Translations under genes and position numbers: made by a program
Source: Streptomyces sp. H39-S7
GTDB taxonomy: Bacteria; Actinomycetota; Actinomycetes; Streptomycetales; Streptomycetaceae
Assembly: GCF_027158205.1 (NCBI RefSeq)
Contig: NZ_JAPVLU010000052.1
Location: 1 to 56,440, forward strand
Length of the DNA stretch: 56,440 bases
Direction: 5' to 3'
Notes under the pieces: generated by a model
What the model saw: only the letters and a program-made list of their open reading frames with translations
Told to the model about the DNA's origin: nothing
The model's database searches: none
In this document: positions 44,502 through 51,669 of the stretch, piece by piece
Position numbering within the stretch: the stretch's first letter is position 1
How the letters are laid out: every line of letters begins with the position of its first letter

Positions 44502-44513
44502 TCTTGCGCAAGA
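44502..44513. promoter_or_regulatory. Shared palindromic operator, CBM20 side
   Basis: TCTTGCGCAAGA, a perfect palindrome with CG at the centre as in LacI-family operators. The same CTTGCGCAAG core recurs at 44746 before the inhibitor gene. Streptomyces amylase promoters are known to use CTTGC-type motifs under the LacI-family regulator MalR, so a maltose/starch regulator is a reasonable inference. Confidence 0.6.
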
Positions 44514-44745
44514 ATATGAAAGAGATTTCAGACAACTCCGAATCCTCCGCCGCTTGCGCTGCGTTTCGCCCACATTGACCCGCTCGAACATGATGCGGGA
44601 TTTGCGATGAACGAGAGGCGTGGTACGCGCCCTCGTGCTATGACGGCGCAGCACCTGGCCTGCCACCTGCTCTCATGGGAAGGGGCGAACGCAATGCCCC
44701 GGCGTGGTTCCCTGCACTGCTGGGCCTCCTCGTCATCAGCGCGGC

Positions 44746-44755
44746 CTTGCGCAAG
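44746..44755. promoter_or_regulatory. Shared palindromic operator, inhibitor side
   Basis: CTTGCGCAAG, identical to the core at 44503-44512, 81 bp upstream of the inhibitor ATG. Finding the same 10-bp palindrome before both genes of a divergent pair argues for common control. Confidence 0.6.
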
Positions 44756-44836
44756 TTGGCGAAAACTCATGCAGCCACAACTCGCTGACCCTACGCTCGG
44801 GTTCTGGTTGCTCACCTCTTCACGTAAGGAGCTCGC

Positions 44837-45181
44837 ATGCGGACCTCGTGGCGTTCGATAGCGCCGACGCTTGCCCTGGGCCTGCTGACGTTCACCCTGG
44901 GCCCCACCCCGCCCGCTCAGGCGCTCGACCCGGCCGCCGACACCGCCACCGCCGACGGGCAAGCGCCGACGTGCGTCGAGTTCTTTCCCAGCTGGCGCTA
45001 CACCTTCGTGGCCAACCACTGCACGGACCAGCAGAACCTCACCGTGCTGTACCGCGACCACACCGACGTCGGGTGCCGCCTCGTCGCGCCCGGTGACACC
45101 GCGACGTTCCCCGGGTACGGGGTCCAGGGCAACGAGGTCGTGGGCATAGCCTTGTGCGCCGGCCCCGATACGGCGCGATAG
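44837..45181 (+). CDS. Tendamistat-family alpha-amylase inhibitor
   Basis: 114 residues; signal peptide to about residue 29 (PAQA). The mature part matches tendamistat position by position: Cys46 and Cys62 are 16 apart, the next Cys80 is 18 further, Cys107 closes the set, and Trp53-Arg54-Tyr55 stand exactly seven residues after the first Cys, as the inhibitory Trp18-Arg19-Tyr20 triad does. VAPGDTAT matches the VAPGQITT strand. The family blocks animal-type GH13 alpha-amylases by plugging the active cleft. AAGGAG lies seven bases before ATG 44837. It shares an operator type with the divergent CBM20 gene. Confidence 0.93.
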   Translation: MRTSWRSIAPTLALGLLTFTLGPTPPAQALDPAADTATADGQAPTCVEFFPSWRYTFVANHCTDQQNLTVLYRDHTDVGCRLVAPGDTATFPGYGVQGNEVVGIALCAGPDTAR

Positions 45182-45254
45182 GCCGACGACGGAGTCCCGC
45201 TCGAGCGCCGTAGCGGATTGCAGGTGATTCCAGGAGACGTACTGATCACATCGA

Positions 45255-45788
45255 TCAGGAGTCGGGCCTGCCGGTCAGTTTCCTTTCCCAGAAGACTTCA
45301 TCGCGCCAGGCGCCGTCGGCGTAGAAGTGGTCATGGGCGATGCCCCAGGAACTGAATCCGTGCTTGCGGAGGATCGCCTGAGACGCGACGTTCTCCAGTT
45401 GGGTGTGCGCCTCCAGCCGATGCAGCTTCAGCTCGACCTCGGCGATCCGCAGCGCGAGGCCGACAGCCCGGCTCGTGTGCCCGACTCCCTGGTAGAGGGA
45501 CGAGACCCAGTAGCCCAGATATCCCTTCTGGAACGGGCCGCGCAGGATCGAGCTGATGCCGACTTGCCCGATGACGGTCTCGCCGGACACGACAACGCCG
45601 GGCCATGCGAGCCCGTCGCTGTGAGAGGCCAAAAGGGACTCGATGACCGAGGCTTGCCCGTCGGGCGTGTAGAACTCCGCGGACCTCGCGGGCAGCCAAC
45701 GCGCATACGCCTGCCGGTCCCGGGAGAGCAGGCCGGCGAGTGCGGGGCCGTCGGAGGGATGGATCAAGCGAATCAGCGTGGAGTTCAC
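45255..45788 (-). CDS. GNAT-family acetyltransferase (RimJ-like)
   Basis: 177 residues from GTG 45788. IRLIHPSDGPALAGLLSRDR, VIGQVGISSILRGPFQKGYLGYWVSSLYQGVGHTSRAVGLALR (acetyl-CoA loop, QGVGHTS) and HRLEAHTQLENVASQAILRKHGF are the ordered GNAT motifs of the ribosomal-protein-Ser/Ala type. The substrate is unknown. It converges on the inhibitor gene, 73 bp apart. Confidence 0.93.
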   Translation of the reverse strand: MNSTLIRLIHPSDGPALAGLLSRDRQAYARWLPARSAEFYTPDGQASVIESLLASHSDGLAWPGVVVSGETVIGQVGISSILRGPFQKGYLGYWVSSLYQGVGHTSRAVGLALRIAEVELKLHRLEAHTQLENVASQAILRKHGFSSWGIAHDHFYADGAWRDEVFWERKLTGRPDS

Positions 45789-46097
45789 GGGCGTTCTGGT
45801 GCCTTGTCAACTGCGGAGTCGGTGGGTTGCGCGGGAGTCTACCCGGCCGAACACCTGGTGCTGGTCCCGCAGAACGGCCAGATCATCGACCACCGGCACC
45901 ACCGTTGCCCGCGAACGCGATTGCGGATGCGGATGCGGATGCGGATGCGGATGCGGCAGTCCGCCGGCCCGACCGGCGATCCGCCACCGAGGAGCCGCGC
46001 CCTCACACGGCCGAGCAGAGACGCCTCCCGGTTCGCCACGGATCCGACGACGGAATTTCGGCAGGGTCCGAGATCGGAGTGCCTTGACAGGACAAGT
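45789..46097. other. Intergenic stretch before the MarR gene
   Basis: About 310 bp without a supportable gene. It contains the hexamer repeat at 45925-45954. TTGACA at 46084-46089, 18 bp before CATATT (46108-46113), makes a good promoter for the MarR gene; CATATT ends six bases before its ATG. Confidence 0.6.
45925..45954. repeat. Hexamer microsatellite, five GGATGC units
   Basis: Five exact copies of GGATGC in tandem, in a non-coding stretch. Such repeats change length by slippage; no function is evident here. Confidence 0.85.
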
Positions 46098-46117
46098 AGT
46101 TAGCCGCCATATTATCT
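46098..46117. promoter_or_regulatory. MarR operator 1 (autoregulatory)
   Basis: AGTTAGCCGCCATATTATCT overlaps the candidate -10 box and lies directly before the MarR start. It agrees at 15 of 20 positions with the sequence at 46696-46715 upstream of the next gene. Confidence 0.7.
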
Positions 46118-46119
46118 AC

Positions 46120-46638
46120 ATGGCAAGGCATGGTGGTGACGACGAGGTACCCACGCTGGATCAGGCCAGGCGACAGGTCGAGCATTACGGTCTGGAGGTC
46201 GATCCGCAGGCGGTGCTGGTCGCGGTGCGGCTGATCTCGGCGGGCGCGAGGGTCGGCCGGGCGGCCGAGGCGCACTTCGCCAGGTTCGGCCTGTCGACCG
46301 GGCGCTACCGCCTGCTCGCCGACCTCGAAGACCACGGCGGGGAGAAATCCCCCTCGCGGCTCGCGGATGACCTCGGCGTCTCCAGGGCCACGGTCACAGG
46401 CCTGCTGGACGGCCTGGAGCGTGAGGGCCTGATCACTCGCCGCCCGTCCACGGAGGATGGCCGGGGCACGGTAACCGGCCTCACCGCGCGCGGGGCACAG
46501 CGCCTGCGCGAGATGGCGTCCGATCATTTCGGGCGGCTCGAGGCGATGGTGAGCGGGCTGTCCGTCGAGGAGCGTGCGGTGTTCCTGGATCTGCTCGCCC
46601 GTGTCGTGCGCGGCAGCACGGCCCTGGCCGCCGACTGA
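46120..46638 (+). CDS. MarR-family transcriptional regulator
   Basis: 172 residues. The winged helix is seen in GRYRLLADLEDHGGEKSPSRLADDLGVSRATVTGLLDGLEREGLITRRPSTEDGRGTVTGLTARG, with the DGR wing tip; flanking helices form the dimer domain. It probably represses itself through 46098-46117 and the two genes that follow through 46696-46715, responding to a small electrophile or phenolic compound as many MarR proteins do. The transcript appears leaderless. A terminator follows the stop. Confidence 0.95.
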   Translation: MARHGGDDEVPTLDQARRQVEHYGLEVDPQAVLVAVRLISAGARVGRAAEAHFARFGLSTGRYRLLADLEDHGGEKSPSRLADDLGVSRATVTGLLDGLEREGLITRRPSTEDGRGTVTGLTARGAQRLREMASDHFGRLEAMVSGLSVEERAVFLDLLARVVRGSTALAAD

Positions 46639-46657
46639 CCCGACTCCCAGTCGGCGC

Positions 46658-46685
46658 GGCCCCGCCCCCGGGCAGGGCCCTTTTT
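46658..46685 (+). terminator. Rho-independent terminator after the MarR gene
   Basis: GGCCC (46658-46662) pairs with GGGCC (46675-46679) around a GC-rich loop that can fold further, followed by five T. It separates the MarR message from the next operon. Confidence 0.7.
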
Positions 46686-46695
46686 ACGGGGTCAT

Positions 46696-46715
46696 AGTTA
46701 GCTGCCTAATTACCT
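46696..46715. promoter_or_regulatory. MarR operator 2
   Basis: AGTTAGCTGCCTAATTACCT contains the perfect inverted repeat TTAG-CTGC-CTAA, the usual MarR-type half-site arrangement, and resembles the box before the MarR gene itself. It lies 70-90 bp upstream of the membrane-protein start. Confidence 0.7.
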
Positions 46716-46784
46716 TGTCGGATCATGCCTCCCGCTCCCGCCGCCACCTTTCGCTTCCCTCACACGCACGAGAAAGAGGCCAAC

Positions 46785-47255
46785 ATGCCCGCCACGAAAG
46801 ACAGAACAAGCCGAAAGCAGGCAGCCTCCCGGCCATCCCGCCCCTTCACCCTCTGGCGCGAGGTGCTGGCCGCCTACGTCGCCCCCGCGTTGATGGCCGG
46901 CATCCCCGGAGTTGTCACCGAGCAGCAGGACTTGGCCGTGGCCGCCTGCACGTCCATCGCCGGCACGTCCGCCGTGGTGGCGTTCCTGGTCGGCACCTGG
47001 CTGCGGCACGGCGGTCAACCCCGGCGGTGGACCGCCACCATGCCGCGCCTTGCGCTGACCGCCGCACTCGTCATCATCGCCGCCGGCACGGCAGCCCTGC
47101 TCGGGTGGTTCACCGCCCAATGGCTGCCCGCCCACACCGCAATCCCCACCACCGCGTGGCTGGAACGCCTGCGCATCGACCTGCCCGTCTCCGCAGCCCT
47201 CGCCACCACCATCGTCACCCTGCGCTGGCGCAGCGCCACGGCATCCGCGACATAG
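46785..47255 (+). CDS. Small membrane protein in the MarR regulon
   Basis: 156 residues from ATG 46785 (AAAGAGG upstream). Basic N-terminus, then hydrophobic helices (EVLAAYVAPALMAGIPGVV, LAVAACTSIAGTSAVVAFLVGTWL, LALTAALVIIAAGTAALLGWFTA, LPVSAALATTIVTL). No known family motif. It is followed 66 bp later by an NmrA-like reductase gene on the same strand, so the two form one operon under the MarR box. Confidence 0.8.
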   Translation: MPATKDRTSRKQAASRPSRPFTLWREVLAAYVAPALMAGIPGVVTEQQDLAVAACTSIAGTSAVVAFLVGTWLRHGGQPRRWTATMPRLALTAALVIIAAGTAALLGWFTAQWLPAHTAIPTTAWLERLRIDLPVSAALATTIVTLRWRSATASAT

Positions 47256-47320
47256 CCCAGCCCACGAGACCAAGCCCTACCAAGCCCCCGCCGCCCGCAA
47301 GACCAAGGAATGAGCACACG

Positions 47321-48187
47321 ATGATCGTTGTCATGGGAGCGACCGGAGCAACCGGCACCGCCCTGCTCCACAGCCTCCTCACCCTCGGCACACCCGTTCG
47401 CGCACTGACCCGCGCCCCGCTCAGGCCGATCCCCGGCATATCCGGCACACCCCGACCGCCCGTCGAGGTCCAGTACGCCGACGCCACCGACCCGCAATCC
47501 CTGCGCATCGCCTTCAAGGGCGCCAACCAGCTCTTCCTCGCCATGGCCAACAGCCCGGCGCAGGTCGAACTCGAAACCCGCGTCATCGACATCGCCGCCC
47601 ACACCGGCATCGAGCACATCGTCAAGATCTCGGCACCCGCCGCCGAGCCCGACTCCCCGGTCGCCGTCTCCCGCGGGCACCACCTCATTGAGGAACACCT
47701 GCGCGCCAGCGGCCTCACCCACACCATCCTGCGCCCCTACGCGTTCATGCAGAATCTCCTGCGCCTGGCCCCCACGGTCGGCCAGGGCATCATCCTCGGC
47801 ACCACGGGCGACGCGCCCTGCAACTACATCGACTGCCGAGACATCGGCGAGGTTGCCGCCGCCGCCCTCACCCGGCCCGACATCGCCGGCGGGACCTACA
47901 CCCTGACCGGACCGGAAGCCGTCTCCTACCCCGCACTCGCCGCACGGCTGACAACCCTGACCGGCAGAGAGATTCGCTACGTCAACCTCACCTCGGACGA
48001 GCTGCGCGACAACCTCATCCGCAATGCCCACATGCCCATCTGGCTCGCCGACCACGTAGCGGAGATCCAGCAACTCGCCGTGTCCCGACCCGAAACTCCC
48101 ACCACCACCGTCCTCGACGTCCTCGGCCGCCCGCCGCGCACCCTTGACGCCTTCCTGCACGAACACCACGCTCACTTCCGCCGATAG
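47321..48187 (+). CDS. NmrA-like NAD(P)-binding protein
   Basis: 288 residues. MIVVMGATGATGTALLHSLL is the GxTGxxG dinucleotide motif of atypical short-chain dehydrogenases; VQYADATDPQSLRIAFKGANQLFLA, IEHIVKISA, GLTHTILRPYAFMQNLLRLA and NYIDCRDIGEVAAAAL are the NmrA / quinone-reductase-2-like landmarks. It probably acts as an NADPH sensor or quinone-type reductase. Second gene of the MarR-controlled operon, where such reductases often remove the inducing compound. Confidence 0.92.
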   Translation: MIVVMGATGATGTALLHSLLTLGTPVRALTRAPLRPIPGISGTPRPPVEVQYADATDPQSLRIAFKGANQLFLAMANSPAQVELETRVIDIAAHTGIEHIVKISAPAAEPDSPVAVSRGHHLIEEHLRASGLTHTILRPYAFMQNLLRLAPTVGQGIILGTTGDAPCNYIDCRDIGEVAAAALTRPDIAGGTYTLTGPEAVSYPALAARLTTLTGREIRYVNLTSDELRDNLIRNAHMPIWLADHVAEIQQLAVSRPETPTTTVLDVLGRPPRTLDAFLHEHHAHFRR

Positions 48188-48495
48188 GACGCCCTCCCAA
48201 GCCCGGTCACCACCTTGCGAACCGCCCGCCGCGTAGGGCAGATGATCCGTCATCTGCTCGGCGGCGGGCGTAGCGGGTGCAGTCGAAACCGTTGAGGAGC
48301 GATCACTCGTTTCGCTCGCCCCGCAATGTGGGTGCTGCATCGAGTACGCGTTGGGCCTTGACGAGGGGCCTGGGAAGCCCGGCTGCCGACCGCACCACTC
48401 GCCCTGGTGTCCTCTCCGCCGATCGGCCCTGGTCGCTCCCTCAGCGCCCCGCCGGCATGCGTCCCCATGGCTCTCACCCGTCGGGGTCTGCTCGA
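48188..48495. other. Intergenic stretch between convergent genes
   Basis: 308 bp with no supportable gene. A minus-strand fragment near 48290-48390 (AAGLPRPLVKAQRVLDAAPTL) may be a gene remnant; I cannot identify it. No strong terminator hairpin was found. Confidence 0.45.
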
Positions 48496-48867
48496 TCACA
48501 GCCAGGTCGTGGCCAGCCAGATCACCACCGCCGACGTCGTGATGAGCCCGATGTTGAGGGTGATCTGGCGGTCTTCGCCGGTCAGGTGGACGGCGATCGC
48601 CCCGATCTGCAGGAGCACGAACCCGATGGCCGCAGCCAGTGCCAGCCAGGGCGCGATACCGGTCAGTGGCGGCAGGATCAGCCCGGCCGCGCCGAGAATC
48701 TCGACCATCCCCAGCGCCCTGACCGCGGGCAGAGGCATGCGGTCGACCCAGGCCATCATCGGGCGTAGTTGCTCGCGGCTGCGGATGGATTTCATCGCGC
48801 CGGCATAGAGGTAGAAAGCGGCGAGCAGTCCAGCGACGGCCCAATAGGCGATGTTCATAGTTCCCAT
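48496..48867 (-). CDS. DoxX-family membrane protein
   Basis: 123 residues, four helices: AYWAVAGLLAAFYLYAGAMKSI, ALGMVEILGAAGLILPPLTG, LALAAAIGFVLLQIGAIAVHLTG and IGLITTSAVVIWLATTW. FYLYAGAMKS and LGMVEILGAAGLILP are the DoxX-like signature. ATG 48867 or 48858. An inverted repeat stands four bases upstream of the start. It is a different DoxX branch from the protein at 26638. Role unknown; family members are tied to redox or quinone handling. Confidence 0.87.
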   Translation of the reverse strand: MGTMNIAYWAVAGLLAAFYLYAGAMKSIRSREQLRPMMAWVDRMPLPAVRALGMVEILGAAGLILPPLTGIAPWLALAAAIGFVLLQIGAIAVHLTGEDRQITLNIGLITTSAVVIWLATTWL

Positions 48868-48870
48868 CCA

Positions 48871-48893
48871 CGGTCACCAATTGCGGGTGACCG
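48871..48893. promoter_or_regulatory. Inverted repeat before the DoxX gene
   Basis: CGGTCACC and GGTGACCG, exact reverse complements with a 7-bp spacer, placed directly before the start codon. Position and symmetry suggest a repressor site, perhaps for an HxlR- or MarR-type protein encoded elsewhere. Confidence 0.55.
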
Positions 48894-49011
48894 GTCGATT
48901 CCTGGGCCAGGGCGGCCCGTGGGTGAAAGGTGGCAGCGCCTTGGCCGGCGCAGGCAGTGCGGGACGGCCGGGCGGGTCGTCGCGCCGGCTTCAGGTGAGG
49001 TCGGCGGCCGG

Positions 49012-49957
49012 CTAGGGTCTGTTGCGAAAGTGGATCTTGATCGGTGATGATCATGGTGTGGCGCGTGGAGATCTGACGGATGCACAGTGGGCGAGGCTTG
49101 AGCCGTTGCTGCCGATAGGCGGCAAACCGGGGCGCCCGCGGCTATGGACTCGGCGGCAACTGATAGACGGCATACGGTGGCGGACCCGGGCCGGGACGCC
49201 GTGGCGGGACGTGCCGGAACGGTACGGGCCGTGGGACCGGGTCTACGACCTGTTCCGCCGGTGGCAGCGCGACGGCACATGGCAGTTCATCTTCGAACAG
49301 CTCCAGGCGGATGCTGACGCGAAGGGCCTGATCACCTGGGATCTCAGCGTCGACTCCACCGTCTGCCGCGCGCACCAGCATGCCGCAGGTGCGCGTAAAA
49401 AGGGGACCTCCAAAAAGAGCCCCCCGGCGGCCTGTCCATCGAACCCGAAGACCATGGGCTCGGACGCTCCCGCGGTGGCCTGACCACAAAAATCCACCTC
49501 GCCACCGAGCAGGGACAAAAACCCATGTCCCTGCTGATCACCGCCGGGCACCGGCACGACAGCCCGTACTTCCAGCCCGTCCTGGAGAAGGTTCGCGTTG
49601 CCCGCCCGGGCCCTGGCCGGCCTCGCACCAGACCCGCCAAAGTCCGGGGTGACAAGGCGTACGGCTCCCGGGCCAACCGCGCCTACCTGCGGAAACGCCG
49701 GATCGTGTGCACGATCCCGGAGAAAGCCGACCAGATCCGCAACCGCAAGAAACTCGGTCCCCGCGGCGGTCGGCCACCGGCATTCGACAAGGACGACTAC
49801 AAACAACGCCATGCCGTCGAATGCGGCATCAACCGATTGAAACGGCACCGCGCGGTGGCTACAAGATACGACAAACTCGCCGTCCGCTACGAGGCAACGG
49901 TGCTGGTCGCAGCCATCAACGAGTGGCTGTGACCAGCACTTTCGCAACAGACCCTAG
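49012..49957. mobile_element. Complete IS5-family insertion sequence (IS427-like)
   Basis: Terminal inverted repeats of 20 bp are exact: 49012-49031 and 49938-49957, both reading CTAGGGTCTGTTGCGAAAGT towards the inside. The outer CTA/TAG is palindromic and may be target site rather than element. The length, about 946 bp, and a transposase split by a frameshift fit the IS427 group of IS5. Ends are intact and the catalytic residues are present, so it may be active or recent. Confidence 0.93.
49058..49932 (+). CDS. IS5-family DDE transposase made by -1 frameshift
   Basis: The first frame (from GTG 49058) runs DLTDAQWARLEPLLPIGGKPGRP through SVDSTVCRAHQHAAG, containing the first catalytic Asp, and stops at 49483. 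The second frame carries VRGDKAYGS (second Asp) and ECGINRLKRHRAVATRYDKLA (Glu, the IS5 C1 signature) to 49932. A shift to the -1 frame at the run of six C (49420-49425), just after an A-rich AAAAAGAG, joins them as SPPGGLSIEPEDHGLGRSRGGLTTK. That text matches single-frame relatives, so programmed frameshifting is likely rather than decay. Confidence 0.9.
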
Positions 49958-50656
49958 ATCAAGGCGACTCGCTGCGCTCGCCGCTGGCCCGTAGCTCCGG
50001 GCCTCCAGGGTCTGCAAGGCAGTCTTCTCTCAGGGAGATCAGGGCCGCGCACAGCGCGGCGGCGCCGGCCGTCGCCCGGCGCGGCCCGCCTCCATGTCTG
50101 CGCCACCGGCTGGCCGCGCCGGTCGCCGTCCGCGCCCACAAGGTGGGGGAAACACAGGTCCGGGCAACGGTCAGGGGCGGTAACGCGGATTGCCAGCCGA
50201 GCAGGCACAGACAGCCTCCGGCGGGGGCGCTCCGACTCTGGGATAGCGACAACCCGGACGGCGACCGCAGGCAGTTCGCGGTCGGGGTGGGGTGCTGCCA
50301 TCCCGCCTGCCGACGTCCCAGGCAGAGCCGAGCAGCCGCGGCCCAGGGCGTCAAGGTCGTTCGTACAGTGGCGCGCTCCACCTTGACGCCCTGAACCACG
50401 CCCGCTCCACAAAGTGTGGGACGACGGCAGACGGGATGGCAGCCAGGAGCGTCGTAGCAAGGGCACCTGAGTTGTGGGTTGCGCAGCTGCGTGCGCGGTG
50501 GGTTGATCGGTGTGGTCAGTGGAACGTGCTCTTCCCACCTGTGATGGACGGACAGTCAGGTCGTTGCCCTTTGTGCTTGTACTGAAAGTCCTCCCGCCCC
50601 GCCGCCACGTCCAGCAAACGCTCCCACAACGCGAACGCCAGCCGTAGGGTACATCT
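49958..50656. other. Gene-free stretch with inverted-repeat element
   Basis: About 700 bp without a supportable gene. The left part (49960-50290) is GC-rich and may be old plasmid or element DNA. The right part holds the 148-bp inverted repeat at 50295-50442. A TAGGGT box at 50645-50650 ends six bases before the next ATG. Confidence 0.55.
50295..50442. repeat. 148-bp inverted repeat, copy 1 of a dispersed element
   Basis: Inner stem: 50344-50357 and 50380-50393, 14 bp, exact, around a 22-nt centre. Outer stem: 50295-50320 and 50417-50442, 24 of 26 matching, with the same centre point (50368.5). The 23 bp between inner and outer stems on each side match only in part. The inner stem, centre and right arm recur at 51538-51640. 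The right arm also recurs beside the integrase relic at about 53030-53094. Confidence 0.85.
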
Positions 50657-51418
50657 ATGCCTGAACCATCAGAGCCAGAGCCAGACGTAACTGCTGATGA
50701 TTCGGAGAGTTTTGAACCCTTGCCAGAATGGGCGAGAGCCTTCGCTGGGGTTATTGGGATTGCGCTTATTAGTTCTGGATCAGTAGCAGTTTTCACCACC
50801 GAGAATCAGGCTGGCTGCGCAACGCTCATCTTGATTGGGGCCGTATTTCTCTCCATGCTACTGAGCGGAAATCCGCTTCATTCCCTAGGGCATGGCGAAA
50901 CGCAGGTGAAGTTCGCATCGGCGAGAAGGAAGGACGCCCTTGATGACATTAGAGAGGAGCCGCCGGAGGTGGCCAACCGAGCGCTAGAGGTCCTGACTAC
51001 CGTGGACCCGGGGGCACGCAGAGACCCGTGGGTAATTGCTCTCAGTGCACAAGTCTACGAGCGTTTGATCGAACAGAGGATTCGTGCCTTGCTGCCCACG
51101 GCAGCTGTGCAGCACCCGGTCTACGATGACGGCTTTGACTTGGGGCTGAGGCTTCCCGGTGATAAGTATGTGGGTGTCGTTATCAAGTTCAGATCCAACC
51201 AGAGGTTGATCTTGGCCAAGGATGTCCAACAGTGCATTGGCATAGCTGCGGCCGATAGAAGAGTCATCTTGGTCGCCAATAGGCCCCTTACCCAGCCTGC
51301 TCGCACGGCGATTGAAGAGGCGCGCGCGGCAGGGGTTTCAGTAGACTTCGTCTTTTGGCGCCATGAACAAGACGACGAGGTGCTGCGATCCGCTCTGAGC
51401 CGCATGGCTGATCAGTGA
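50657..51418 (+). CDS. Membrane-anchored protein with nuclease-like domain
   Basis: 253 residues, less GC-rich than its neighbours. Acidic start (EPSEPEPDVTADDSESFEPL), two helices (WARAFAGVIGIALISSGSVAVF, GCATLILIGAVFLSMLLSG), a helical linker, then a domain of about 120 residues: YDDGFDLGLRLPGDKYVGVVIKF, DVQQCIGIAAADRRVILVANRPL, ARTAIEEARAAGVSVDFVFW. The FD-x(n)-VIK pattern followed by helix-strand-helix-strand resembles the restriction-endonuclease-like fold, with the first acid and Lys present but the usual Glu/Asp before Lys replaced. It may be a defence effector. TAGGGT ends six bases before the ATG, suggesting a leaderless message. Confidence 0.75.
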   Translation: MPEPSEPEPDVTADDSESFEPLPEWARAFAGVIGIALISSGSVAVFTTENQAGCATLILIGAVFLSMLLSGNPLHSLGHGETQVKFASARRKDALDDIREEPPEVANRALEVLTTVDPGARRDPWVIALSAQVYERLIEQRIRALLPTAAVQHPVYDDGFDLGLRLPGDKYVGVVIKFRSNQRLILAKDVQQCIGIAAADRRVILVANRPLTQPARTAIEEARAAGVSVDFVFWRHEQDDEVLRSALSRMADQ

Positions 51419-51537
51419 AGACCATGGAGAGTGGGGCTTCCTCTCGCGTCGCGGGGCTTTGATGACGCCTATTCCTGAGGAATTTGGGGGGCTACGGGGC
51501 CAATATGTGCGAGTGATGCCGGCTGAGAGTAGTGGCC

Positions 51538-51640
51538 CCTGGCGTCCAGGTCGTTCCTACAGCGGCGCGCTCCACCTGGACGCCAGGAACCACGCCCGGT
51601 CCACATACGTGCGGGCCGACGGCAGACGGGATGGGAGAAA
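51538..51640. repeat. Copy 2 of the dispersed stem-loop element
   Basis: Inner stem 51538-51551 with 51574-51587, 14 bp and exact, around a 22-nt centre that matches copy 1 at 20 of 22 positions. Compared with copy 1, three stem positions differ and all three differ on both arms so that pairing is kept. The right arm to about 51640 matches copy 1 at roughly 85%. The outer left arm of copy 1 is absent. Confidence 0.85.
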
Positions 51641-51669
51641 GGAGGCGGCGTAGGGTAGACAAATTGCCC

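Larger units (their letters stand above)
44326..44836. other. Divergent control region of the CBM20 and inhibitor genes
   Basis: 511 bp. The plausible original CBM20 start (44365) and two copies of the same palindrome (44502-44513, 44746-44755) lie here. An AT-rich patch at about 44510-44530 follows the first palindrome. No coding sequence is supportable inside. Confidence 0.6.

Noticed and set aside
50295..51640. Reading the repeats as integron attC sites with gene cassettes
   Set aside because: One gene between two structured repeats is suggestive, but the stems are perfect without extrahelical bases, I see no GTTRRRY core sites and no integron integrase; the right arm also runs into an ordinary phage-type integrase relic.
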